From assembly GCA_001630475.1 (NCBI GenBank), contig KV419420.1, positions 394,097-458,096 of the forward strand: 64,000 nt of DNA. The letters are read 5' to 3'. The notes below the pieces were generated by a model. The model was not told the origin of the DNA, did no database searches, and was given only the letters and a program-made list of their open reading frames with translations. How positions within the stretch are numbered: position 1 is the first letter of the stretch; every line of letters starts with the position of its first letter. A program made the position numbers and the translations under genes. Shown here one piece after another: positions 49,081 to 59,471 of this stretch. The DNA is from Sistotremastrum niveocremeum HHB9708. Taxonomy: Eukaryota > Basidiomycota > Agaricomycetes > Sistotremastrales > Sistotremastraceae.

Positions 49081-49780
49081 GAAAAGTTGATCAAAGAGGA
49101 AGGGAGTGTACTCACTGAAGCGAAACGATGAGCTGACCGATATGCGCAGTTCGGGTGCTTGTTCGCTGGCACGTGAGACACGAACACATATTGCCTTGGT
49201 TTCGAATTGCGGCTGCAGATTAAAGAGAATCTGAGTAGATGAGAGTTCGGAAGGATAACGAACTCACCGTTTAATCAATGGACACGAGGGACAATGCATT
49301 GATCAGGTTCCTCACCCCTCCTGGTTACACAAAGATGACTTAAAGTCGGAACTGAGAGACCGATCAGCAAACAGATCGATCAGTTTAGATAGACTTACAG
49401 AGGAATTTGCATGCGGATGCCCTTGTGTCATCATGGCTGACAACCCGGAAAAACTATGAGCACAAGTCGAATGGACTTGGGATTCCTAGGAGATGATGAA
49501 ATAAGATTTAGATGAATTTGATGACGAGAAACTTACTCTAGATCGATAGACAATGCCCAACGCAATGAATAGCTCCTGCCCCTGCAGGAATGCTAAGCGA
49601 CGTAACAGATCTCGCCCGGTCAGGGAAGAGAATAGCGGCAGCGTTATGCATTCATGGTGCTTCAAGCGAACGTAGAAAGGGTCGAAATAATGGCGGCGGA
49701 GGTGTAAAACAAGAAGGTGAAGTCGTAGAGTGCAGATCAGATAGACATAGATGAGGGTAGATGGGGAAAACCGACAGTTC
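49081..49780. other. Possible decayed exons on the minus strand
   Basis: On the minus strand downstream of the TATA module at 49789, a frame reads ECITLPLFSSLTGRDLLRRL and AFLQGQELFIALGIVYRSR before a donor-like GTAAGT near 49537. No start or second copy was found, so it is left as a note. Confidence 0.25.
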
Positions 49781-49788
49781 CGTCGTCC

Positions 49789-49797
49789 TTTTATACA
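49789..49797 (-). promoter_or_regulatory. TATA promoter module, copy 4
   Basis: TATAAAAGG on the minus strand, followed by TTTTCCCCATCTACCCTCAT, as in copies 1-3. Confidence 0.4.
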
Positions 49798-50299
49798 TCA
49801 GGGAAGAGGCTACAGCTCAAATCCGATCGATCGAGATGTCTTTGATCAAAGGGTAGAAGTGGAAGTCGATCGGAGAATGTGCTTGGCATTCGGGAGGATA
49901 ATCGAATAGAGTTTTAGTTCCGCGGGAGAATTCGGAATGCGGGAGTGTGTGCATCCACTTCTTACGCTCGAGATCGCAAGATCGCAAGAGCGGGAGTCTC
50001 ATCTTCGGAAGGATCATAATTTGACCAGCCCCCAATCGATCGCTCCCGCGATCGAGACAGAAGTCCAAAACCCCAAAGTCCGGAAGAGGGAGATCACATG
50101 TAGGGAACGAAGTTGCCAAATTCGGAGAACGATCTGCAAGAAGGAGCCTGAGCGCTCAAGGAACAATCGGCTTTGGGTCTTCGGCACTGGCGATCAATGA
50201 TCGTGCTGATCATGTCTTTAGATTCCCTCGATCGAATTCTTGATACGTCAAGCGAAACGTTAGCTGAACGTAGGCGCGGTCCATCCAAGGCCAGTGACT

Positions 50300-51450
50300 G
50301 GGATTCAGGTTGCGATACATATCGTGATATGCATACGCAGCAAATGAAAGAGTTGGATTGAGCAAAAGATAATCGGTGGTTACGACTGCGTTCACCTGCC
50401 GTGTGTGTGCAAGGGGGACGAGGTCACAGGCTATCCACCCGGATTACTCGACCAGCATGTTCACAGAGCCTCTCTCTTAGCGTCGCCGCTTCACCGTTAC
50501 GTCTAGGGTAGAGAGGTGGGAGGGGGTGAGCTGGAAAGTAGATTGTGAAAGAGGCGGGTGGTGGAGTGATTAAGTGTTATTGAAGAGGGAGGATTATCGG
50601 GTGTTTTCTTTTGAGTAGATGTTCACGGGACTAGACTTGGAAGTCTTGCCGGAACCTCAATTCACCGAATCAAGACATGTGTTAGAGCATTGATAATAGG
50701 TAACAATGTGAGCTACGCACTGCAGCCCGGTCCAGGTGAATATCTTGACAATCATTCATTCGCCGTTCCAATCCTGAACCTGGATGATTTTTAACAAAGG
50801 TGCGGCCTACTGAACGAATCCGAAGCAGCAGTAGAGTTTCGTTTATAAGCATTGCAAGATTCATTCAGATGAGAGGGTCTAGGAAACGAGCTCGAGGAAA
50901 ATATACAGAGAAATAATGGTGGATATGACTGACATTGACTACACTTTCCCAAATTTCTTGTGTAAAAGTCGTGCGTGATCGCTACAGTGGAAAGTTTGGA
51001 TATGACATCACAACATGATTGTTAAATTCTGGAAAACTCGCAACTGTTGCTAATTCGTGGAAGGCAAAAGCCAAGGGGCCTTTTATTTTTTTTATTTGTA
51101 TATCAGGTCTTTTTTTTTATTAAGGCCCTTGGCGACTACCCACCTCGGCGATTAGCCTATTTAGGAACTCTTATGTCCGTAGCCGAGTGCTATGTCCGCT
51201 TACATCCTTTATCTCCGAGGTGCCGTCGGAGATTGAAAGTCTGCCGAAACCGGAGCGTTGGCTACTGACATGCCCGACGGCCGAATAAGGTTCAGTTGAG
51301 GTGCCCAATACTATTAACATGACCAAAAGGTGAGAAATAGGTCGGAGGGACTTCAGTATAGTGCTAGACCTAATGTAAATCGTCTACGGACAATAAAAAA
51401 AAGTAACTTTTTTTTATTTAAGGACCTCGTCGACTACCCACCACACCTAC
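50300..51450. repeat. No gene; degraded modular-repeat core and a short direct repeat
   Basis: The core GATTGTGAAAGAGGCGGGTGGTGG lies at about 50541. A T-rich direct repeat (TTTTTTTTATT then AAGGCCC or AAGGACC and GCGACTACCCACC or TCGACTACCCACC) occurs at about 51110 and again at about 51408. No coding signal. Confidence 0.45.
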
Positions 51451-51469
51451 CTGATATACCGGGATTTGC

Positions 51470-52260
51470 CGATGACGTACCCTTGGCAAAAGCGGAAAAT
51501 AGAGCGGCGGAACATCCGGTCTCCGACATTCCGGTCATTGTCTCGAACGACCAGCACTGGCCTGAACGATCACGAATGAGACCTTGCACGGCTTAAGAGG
51601 GCCTCAGAACGCAACACGAAATACTATGTGCCTTTCGAATCTGGCGAGATGTCAGCCAGAAATCGACTCCAACTGAACATAAACGCTGGGTATGTGATTT
51701 TACCAGCCCGGACGCGATAATATTCAATCCTGTATTCTAGGCTCTCATCGTGTTATGCCGAGGTGTATGGGTGGCTATCGAAGAAGAAAGGTGCTTGTTG
51801 TCAGTGGGAATCTCTCCTGGCGCCGTGTCTTTGATCTTACCGGTAATGCGTACGTGGCATCAGCAGATTCTTCAAGAGCCAACGTTATCCTGTCTCGAGT
51901 CGCATCCAAGCCGTCAATCCCAACAGATATGTCACTGATGGTCGCCGCATGTTGCTCTTCAACCAGCTCGAGGTGAAAGATGGAGAATATATCCGTTGAA
52001 GGGCGGAAGTTCGTGTCGACGATCCGTGCGCTCTCTCTCGTCTCTTCCTTATCCCATCTAAATCGATTGCTTCTAGGACAAGCGTGTTGGGCATTGTGGG
52101 CAAGATATCCATATGCTATTACGACTCTGAAATCACCACCACGCCGGGACGTCGACAATCCGAATGTGAGACTTTCAAGAGAACGTATTTGGTAAGTCTC
52201 TCTCATGTATACCTCATTCGTATATTGAATACATCGTGGCTTATAGGTTGAACTGCTAAC
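51470..52260 (+). pseudogene. HPVSDIP orphan gene family, copy e (decayed)
   Basis: AEHPVSDIPVIVSNDQHW at about 51510, then a stop. Near 51720 an intron ends TTCTAG, and an exon with GVYGWLSKKKGAC follows. Near 51945 a frame reads YVTDGRRMLLFNQLEVKDGE. Block order matches copies c and d. Broken by stops; function unknown. Confidence 0.45.
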
Positions 52261-52940
52261 CGTGATATACCATTGCCAATTGCTCCAGCCGATTTATCTG
52301 AAAATGCCTCATGCCACTTGCGCGCCAAGAGGGAAGGATCAGACTGGGGCGTGCTGGTGCACAATCTCTGAAGAATGGCGCATTCTGGTTAGATGAGCTA
52401 TCATAGGGTTCGAATTCTGATGAGGTCCGTAATCCTGACACTGGACTTCATGGCATGTGCTAATGCTTCATCCCGAAACTGTTTAGACTTCAAAAACGTT
52501 TCGTCCTTCTTCGCGCTCTGCAACCCCTTTAGGGGTCGCCATAAACTCTATATCTAACTGCCTCTGTCATCAAAGTCGTATCGCCGCTTCCGTATCTTCT
52601 CATCTGCTTGTTCTGAAGGATCTGAAGGGCTATGGTCACCAATTGCGACAAGAATTTATGTGCACCCCTTCTCAAACTCTGCGTTCCTTCCTGTTCCTTC
52701 CTGTTCGGCGGCCGCGCAACAAACAAATAAGGAAACGAAAGTGGCGAAACATTGGCATACGGTGCACACTCTGAACCGATGGGCATGATTCGCTTGTTGT
52801 GAATGTGAAACCGGTACCCGGAAGCCGACAGTGCCTTCGGCGAACGGTGTTCCCAAATCAAGCACTCTCGGCAACTTATCTGCTACCGACTATCGTCCCG
52901 CTTATAGGACAAAAATCACAAATACCAACAAATCCGGCTT
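52261..52940. other. No gene recognised
   Basis: No coding support. The right side leads into the palindrome cluster. Confidence 0.35.
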
Positions 52941-52944
52941 GCTC

Positions 52945-53240
52945 AGGCATCCTCCGGCCTATTCCGCATTCTTCAGGCAAGAAAAGCCCTGGACAGTCCT
53001 GAACAGTCCTGAACACCAAACTCAAGCCTCAAATAGATTATTCCTGATTTCGACGCAGGCCTGTTCAGCCCTGATCAGGCCTAAGTCCGCTATCCCCGGG
53101 CTCTTGACGCGGAACAAACAAGCGCCCTGATCAGGCCTGAATTCGGCAGACGCACAGCGCGTTCACCTCCTGTTCAGGCCTGAACAGGATTTCTTTGTTA
53201 CTTGCGCTGGTTCTCTCTCGACCTCAAATCCGGCCTGATC
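52945..53240. repeat. Cluster of CAGGCCTGATCAGG-like palindromes, probable MITE
   Basis: At least eight variants of CCTGATCAGGCCTGA or CCTGTTCAGGCCTGAACAGG occur in 300 bp, in both orientations. The architecture (short palindromes repeated through a 300-bp segment) resembles the two hAT MITEs near 60.2 and 62.7 kb. Termini and target duplication were not found. It lies immediately upstream of the integrase-core gene and could affect its promoter. Confidence 0.5.
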
Positions 53241-53356
53241 AGGATGCCCACTGTCACCTCAACCCTCTGGGTCCTGGGTACTCGCCGGCCCGAGGGGCTA
53301 TCAACCTCCACCTCACTGTCTTGACCTCCACTGCCGAACTCGACCTCTGCCTCCCG

Positions 53357-55121
53357 ATGGCTCATATCTTACAGAACATTGTCAATACTTTCCAAATTCT
53401 CTCCGATCGTGTACGCGTCTGCGTCCGCACGCAGATCGGTGACTCTCGCCGCATTATCCAGGTTCGAGGAGATGTACTCGAGTTCAGCGCAGCTACAACG
53501 TTGGTCAGTCCCCCTATTCTGGTCCAATAGCGCCCTTCCTCATTCGACCAGCATCGTCATCTTTTCAATGCGCAAGACTATTCCAACCTCCACAACGCTC
53601 TAACTGTTATGCTCGCCGATCTCGACAACGCCGCAGCTCAATCCCTTGAACCGCCAGATCACCCTGCACCTGTCATCGCCCACGAAATACACACTGGACG
53701 ACGTGGCCGTCCGAGGATCGAAATAGACCCCAACTTCCTCTCCTTCGCCCTCGAGATCCGTGGCCCAACCGGCCTTGCCGGTAATATCATCCCCTGCGCT
53801 GCCAAAACCATCCGCCGTCGCGCTCTCGAACATGGTCTCGTTCAGCCAGGCGTCCCCGTTCATCGCGTCGACCCTGATCCCGTCGAGCCTACCGCCCCTC
53901 CACATGATGTATGGGTCACTCAAACGCCAGCGATGTCGGTCTTAACCGATGACGAACTTGATGCTCTCATCGAAGAAGCTCTTCAACTATTCCCAACATT
54001 TGGCGGACGCCTTCTCAAAGGGTACCTTCTCTCCTGTGGTCATTGTGTACCTGCCACGCGCATCAGCGCATCCTATGTGCGCGTTCATGGCGTTCCTCCT
54101 CGCTTCGGCCATTGCCCGATAGAACGTAGAGAGTATCGCGTTGCTGGTCCCTGCGCTCTTTGGCATCATGATGGCCAGCATGGTGAGTTCTTGTCTTCTC
54201 TCTGCTGTGCTCCTCACCTGACATTTCGTAGGCCTTATCCGGTACAAAATGGTTATCCATTGCTTCATCGATGGCCACTCTCGCTACGTCACCGGGATCA
54301 GGGTGAACAACAACAACAAGGCTGCTACGGTGCTAGATCTCTTCCTAGAGGCCACATCCACCTGCGGAGTGCCGAGCCGCGTACGAGGAGATCATGGTAC
54401 AGAGAACGAACACGTTGCGGTTTGGATGACAGAGAATCGTGGTGCGAACCGTGGTTCATACATCTGGGGCAGGTCAGTTCTCATTAAGCTTTCACACCCT
54501 CCATTCATCTTCATCTTTATCAGGAGCGTCCACAATACCCGCATTGAACGTTTGTGGTATGATGTGACCAAGAACTTTGGCAAAAAGTGGAAGAACTTCT
54601 TCCGTGATCTTGAGCTTAACGACGGTTTGAACGTGGACAATCCTGTTCATCTCTGGCTTCTACATTATCTGTTTTTATCTGCTGTGAATCAAGAGGCTGA
54701 AATTTGGGCACGGGCTTGGAATGTGCATAAGTTGAAGCTGTCTGGTGTGCGTGATCGCACTCCATCAGACATGTTTCTGTTAGGTATGGTCGAGCATGGG
54801 TTGCGTGGGTTTGAACCTGTAGATGACCTTGCACCGGAGGATCTGGCTGTGTATGGTGTGGATTTTGAGGTGCTGGATGACCGAGTGCTGATGCAGCATC
54901 ACTTTGAGCAGCAGGAAGTCCCGGAGGGTTTTTTTGCAGAGGATGCGCACCCTGATCATATGGCTGACATACAGTTCGAGCCACCTAATTGTCCATTCTC
55001 ACCAGAAAATCTCCAACTTTTAGCTGGGCTGCTGGAACAGACAGGGGTGCTACAAACAATGGATATGCATGCCAGACGCTGGCTTTGGGCTTATGCTCTG
55101 CAGATAGTTACTCACTTCTGA
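53357..55121 (+). CDS. Integrase-core (DDE) domain protein of the basidiomycete-expanded family, apparently whole
   Basis: Four exons (53357-53503, 53552-54182, 54232-54472, 54524-55121) give 538 residues. Exon 2 carries a GRRGRPRIEIDPNFL segment and a helix-turn-helix-like CAAKTIRRRALEHGLV, followed by RISASYVRVHG. The catalytic core follows: the first Asp in WHHDGQHG (codon 54170), the second in VRGDHGTEN (54390), and the Glu in HNTRIERLW (54546), 34 residues after the second Asp. This is an rve-type DDE triad. Mushroom genomes hold many such genes, and catalysis of DNA strand transfer is inferred from the fold. The start at MAHILQNIV is preferred; an in-frame ATG at 53195 is possible. No RNase H, reverse transcriptase, capsid gene or flanking LTR was seen, so it is not part of a recognisable LTR element. 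It converges on the oxygenase gene to the right. Confidence 0.85.
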
Positions 55122-55279
55122 ATTGTATTCATTATCTTGGTCTGCACTGCTACATTGCAGCTTTGATGTGTCTGATTCTCTGGCATTATTCCTGTCCTCA
55201 ATATCACAGGAACCAGCAACATTGAATACACTGCACAGCAACCAATGAGGGCTATTTGGAGAATACACGGAAATGATCT

Positions 55280-56639
55280 CTACAGACTAGTTTGTTTGGC
55301 CAGTTTCTCAGCCTTCAACTGATTGAGGGTGAGAAATCTGGCACAGCCCTCCCTCCAGATTTTCTCATCCAACTCAGGCCATTCACCATTCTCTTCCTTC
55401 CAGATTTTATCACTTTTCCACCCATGATCCCTGTATCTGAACAGACCACCAGCAGAATACATGGTGAACACATATCTTTCTTCTTTTCCTGCACCCAACA
55501 GAAGTGCTATGTTCTCATGGGTGAGTGCAGCGGAGGGGATAATGAGGATGGATCCATGGGGGGCCTCCAAAATGAGTTCAGCTTCATGAAGCACAAGATG
55601 ACCTCCCTTCTTAAAATCAAATAGCCCAAATACAAAAATCAGACAGAGCCCGGAGACCAAATTTTTGGTGTCTACATGACACACAGACACAGCTTCAGGC
55701 CCAAAGTTCTGGCTCATCCCAAAGAAGGGGCAATGTTGGGCTATGATATCCATGTCTGGATTTTCCTTGCACATTTCTTGATGGAGTTCTACGTAATGAC
55801 ACCATATTTTTGGGAACCAGTTTTTCACCAGTCCTGGTAAAGCATTCAGCTTGCAGAACTTCACCAGTGAGGGATGCATACCCATGGCATATTTTATGAT
55901 GCGCTTCACGTGTTGATTCTTCAAGAATTCCTGGAAGAATTCCCGAGTTTCCACTGACTGCTTAAAATTCATGGGAACCTGTGAATATGGTAAGAGTCAT
56001 TAGGCAAATGTCTGTTTAGAGGCTCACCTTTTGACCTCCCCCGAACGAAAATCCGTACAAGGTTGACCGGTATCCCCCCCGGGTGTGGTTGGATTTGAGA
56101 GACCCAAGCTTCTTTTGCAGTACCTTGATGGCGTCCAGTGTCCCACGGGCGATTTCCTGATGCTTATCATCATCACGGAACACGAACCGAAGACTGAACG
56201 GGCGGTCTTCCCAGTCCATGAGGACAGTTGTGTCCCTGATGTGTGGTGAGATAATGAAAGATGCGCAAGAGTACGGCACTTACTTTGAACCTATCTCACA
56301 GAGATGATAATGCGGGTATTTCTTTTCGAATTCGTCGAGTTTGATGGCGGCCGTGCGATCCATGACTGCTTTCCCCAGGTAACCACTCCTCGTGGCACGC
56401 GTGTCTTCAAAGTCGTAGACGGTTTGGGAGAGTCGGTCAGCTGTCTCAATGAATCGAATCTCTCGGGCGTTGTATTGCTCTCGATCGGCCTTGTTTCGTC
56501 TCCTGATGTCACGGCTGTCCGGTTCGGAGGGTTCGTCCCATGCGTGCCTGGCGTCGAGAGTGTATTCGAGATGAACACGGCGTGCTAGTTGAGGTGGTGT
56601 TTCGTGAGTGAGAGAACGTGTTCCTTGAGGCAGTGACAT
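55280..56639 (-). CDS. TET/JBP-like 2-oxoglutarate and Fe(II)-dependent oxygenase
   Basis: Three exons on the minus strand (56639-56284, 56235-56028, 55978-55280) join to 420 residues from MSLPQGTRSLTHE. An N-terminal basic segment (RRRNKADREQYNAREIRF) leads to YGFSFGGGQKVPMNFKQ and the double-stranded beta-helix core. Within the core, CHVD supplies the HxD iron ligands (codons 55678-55670), LTHEN the distal His (55517-55519), and EERYVF an Arg placed to bind 2-oxoglutarate, followed by YSAGGLFRYRDHGW. This layout matches the oxygenase group expanded in mushrooms and linked in the literature to TET/JBP enzymes that oxidise 5-methylcytosine or thymine in DNA. Substrate is inferred only. All metal ligands are present. 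An upstream frame (56793-57059, RRLPNFQLRFRIPW) may be an additional N-terminal exon, but I could not join it. Stop codons of this gene and the integrase gene are about 158 bp apart. Confidence 0.75.
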
Positions 56640-56792
56640 GCGCACGTTTTTTAGTATCAGCAGTGGGTATTTCTCCTTCTTCGATATCTGAATCAGCCCT
56701 GGGTCGTTTTTGTGCGTTATTCGAGGGATGAGATGGTGCAGTGTTGGCAGGGACAGGATCGGTCGAAGTAGTTGGTTCCAGTGTCAGATTAG

Positions 56793-57059
56793 CTAGAATG
56801 CAGTCAGAGGTTGCGCAACGAGTGGCTTTTCCGGAGGTACAGCACCTAGATCATCCAGGATATTATCTTCAGGTTCTTCGTCATCTCGATCATCCTGCCA
56901 GGGGATCCGGAAGCGCAGCTGAAAGTTGGGGAGACGACGTATGTTGAAGTCGGCTACAAGTCCATGATCGGTTGCACCAGGAAGCTTCAGTGATGATCGA
57001 TCAACATATTCTTTGCGCATTCGTGAAATTGCATTGCACTCACGGGTCGATGGAGACAC
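56793..57059 (-). CDS. Possible upstream exon or separate small gene before the oxygenase
   Basis: Frame of 88 codons with an acidic tail (DDRDDEEPEDNILDD). Between it and the oxygenase start another frame reads KRPRADSDIEEGEIPTADTK, low-complexity and typical of a disordered N-terminus. These may be parts of the same gene with an unresolved intron. Confidence 0.35.
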   Translation of the reverse strand: MSPSTRECNAISRMRKEYVDRSSLKLPGATDHGLVADFNIRRLPNFQLRFRIPWQDDRDDEEPEDNILDDLGAVPPEKPLVAQPLTAF

Positions 57060-58200
57060 ATTTGCTATCTCGGATCCCTAACGCGTTCTTGTAACAACTG
57101 ACAAAAGCTCCAGGGATGAGTCGTATGCTGAGAGGTCCGGATGGTAGAGATCTTGTCCGGTGAGTTTGCAGATGTCTATGTGAGGGTGAATCATGAGACT
57201 GACCTATGCTCGCCGAACAGGCTTTCGAAGGGCTGGATTGTGCGGTATGTGGACTCTGCGGGGCGTGATCAGTGTGTTAGGTAGTCAAGTTAAGTCAGTA
57301 TGGGCCAAGAATTACATGGCAATCAATGTAGCCGTAAGTGCTTGTCAGACAACGATGTCTTTCAAGGAATGGCGAGACGGAGGCGACGGCCTCGTGGTTT
57401 AGTCGTGGAAGGCCTCTCGGGCGTCAAAGGGTGTTCCGAGGGCCGAACTGATCGACTCATGCTCTCGATCATGTTCACAGTTTACTTCCGCGTTCGAGTT
57501 GGCGAGCCACCGTTACTAGCATTACAGGACTATCGAAAAAGCATGGTAGTGATCTAATGTCTCTTGATAGGCTCGCGGGAAGGACACGATGGGCTCCGGG
57601 CTTCAGCGGGGTATACAAATGTTTCTCCGAAAATCGATGCGGTATTTTGTCTCACCCGCGTGTTGGGGGTCTGAATTACAGGTTATTGTCACTTTATATG
57701 GTTATCATACCAGGCTCCGGCTTCCCAAGTGTCCTGCTCGACTGCTCTAAATGCTACGGATTCATTTAACAGGTTGGTCCTCAGTTTCGGCCTTTTGTCG
57801 AATTTGATCGCTGACTGAATTCCAGTGTATTGTAGAACGCGATGAAGAAGACCGAGTATGCTACGTCGATCCAGATTGCGTTCCCGGGCCTCTTTATACC
57901 GTAAAATCAGACCAGATCGATTCACAGTCTATGGGAAAAGATCTGCTCTAATCTTATCTGCAACACGTTCAAATGTCCGCTGCTCCTGTCCGACCTATCA
58001 CATCACACTAATTGATTCCAGACATATAGAGTTGAATAGAAGTCTGCATTCGATGTTCGACGGATGATGTCATCTTGGGCGTCGCTGATAGAGGCGTTGG
58101 CATTCTGTCGAGTGACATACATAGCGATAGGATCGGGGAGAGGTTTCCTCGAGTATCTGTACGTTATCTTCTTCTCCATTATAGCAATGAAGCTGATGTT
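57060..58200. other. No gene recognised
   Basis: Short frames without conserved motifs. Confidence 0.35.
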
Positions 58201-58206
58201 CTTAGA

Positions 58207-58216
58207 CTATATAAAG
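58207..58216 (+). promoter_or_regulatory. TATA box of the receiver-domain gene
   Basis: TATATAAAGG, about 120 bp upstream of the ATG at 58334. Confidence 0.5.
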
Positions 58217-58333
58217 GACTCATGAAGGGACTGGGATTGGTCTTTCATTGACTCGCGTACGTGGGTCCTGCATCATCACACGATCAATATTAACACTTGA
58301 CCAAAGCAACTCATAAAACGGCACAACGGAACG

Positions 58334-59471
58334 ATGCCAATCACAACCAACACCGCCTCCGAGTCTCCCGATGGCTCACACGGCAGTGCATTGTCCGTCA
58401 ACCTCAGCCTTGGAAAAGATCATCTGTCCGCTAAATTCATCGAAGAATCAGCCTCGGCATCGGAGGTACTTACGCAGCGGAAATATGCGTTGGGCATTAT
58501 TGAAGAGGCCAGTTCGTGGATTGTTGGGAAGGGGATGGGTACGCTGGGTGCGGAATGGATGTTGGGGACTCCGAGTGAGTCTGGGGTTAAGAGTAGGGTC
58601 TGGATCAGGTGGTGGCGGAGGCAGTGGAGGGGCAGGGAGTGATGAGAGGGAGAGCAGTGAAGGGAGCCGGTCCGATCGCAGTATGCTCTTCTTCTCGAAG
58701 ACGGCCGTTATTCTCCTTGGTATGTTCGTCCTTGTTAGTTTGGCGTTGGCGTTCGGTGTTGATGATGCTGGTGTGGTGTGTAGTTCATGATAATGCGGAT
58801 ATGAGAAGAGCGAGCTCTCCTCCCTTTCCTTTTCGGTTTGAACGAAACGCTGATGATGGCGTGTAGTGCATTAGCTAACTGTAAGCCCCTTGTTCAATAC
58901 TCTGCCCAGGCGAACGCTGATGAAGGAGACAGTCTTTTTGCCACACTGTGCAATCCTCGAAGCTGCAAACGGCAAAGAAGCACTATATATAATATACAAA
59001 CAGCGACCCAACCTCGTCTTATCCGATAAAATGATGCCAATCATGGACGAGTACGTCTCCTCCTTCCTCCTTCCTCCTCACTCGATCTTATGGATTGTAG
59101 ATATGAGCTCCTTCAAGCACTGAGGAATAGACCTGATACTCGTACGTCCATTTCGGGTTATATGTTGCTCGACAGAGGCTTGACGGATGGGGTGGGATGT
59201 AGGACTTATACCTGTTATTTCGTTGACGGCGCAAGCGGGAGATGAAACTAAAGGTGACGGCTTGGTATGCCTTCAGCCATCTTCCGTACTTCTCCGATTG
59301 ACTACGATATATAGTTATCCGGTTCAGATGAGTATGTCATCGGCGGTCGGAACATTGGCAGTGCGTATTACTGATTGTGAATGTCGCAGTTATTTGTCGA
59401 AGGCTTTCAAAGAAAAGGAGCTACTCGCACGTGTTAAACTCCGTAAACGCAGAGCCGAATTGGAGCTATGA
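58334..59471 (+). CDS. Response-regulator receiver (REC) domain protein, probably a truncated or decayed hybrid-kinase relative
   Basis: Begins MPITTNTASESPDG. A helical stretch (SAKFIEESASASEVLTQRKY) is followed by a Gly/Ser-rich linker and AVILLVHDNADMR after a GTATGT...TGTAG intron. Then come ILEAANGKEAL and LVLSDKMMPIMD with the phospho-acceptor Asp (codon 59025). Three further short introns give YELLQALRNRPDTR, LIPVISLTAQAGDETK (conserved Thr) and DYLSKAFKEKELLARV (conserved Lys at 59400), with a stop at RRAELEL. Most splice junctions are in frame, so a live gene is possible. Two oddities are the acidic pair VDDN replaced by VHDN, and the lack of a clean splice across 58803-58935 (three near-copies of AACGCTGATGA there). 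The protein stops right after REC, where relatives usually continue into sensor or kinase modules. The first 34-bp intron is doubtfully short. Confidence 0.55.

Noticed and set aside
44390-50060. GATCGATC-rich tracts as regulatory operators or an origin
   Set aside because: Palindromes are irregular and embedded in diverged tandem duplications; no consistent spacing or flanking signal.
53357-55121. LTR retrotransposon remnant
   Set aside because: Only an integrase-type domain is present. No reverse transcriptase, protease or flanking long terminal repeats were seen, and the gene has introns like other mushroom integrase-core genes.
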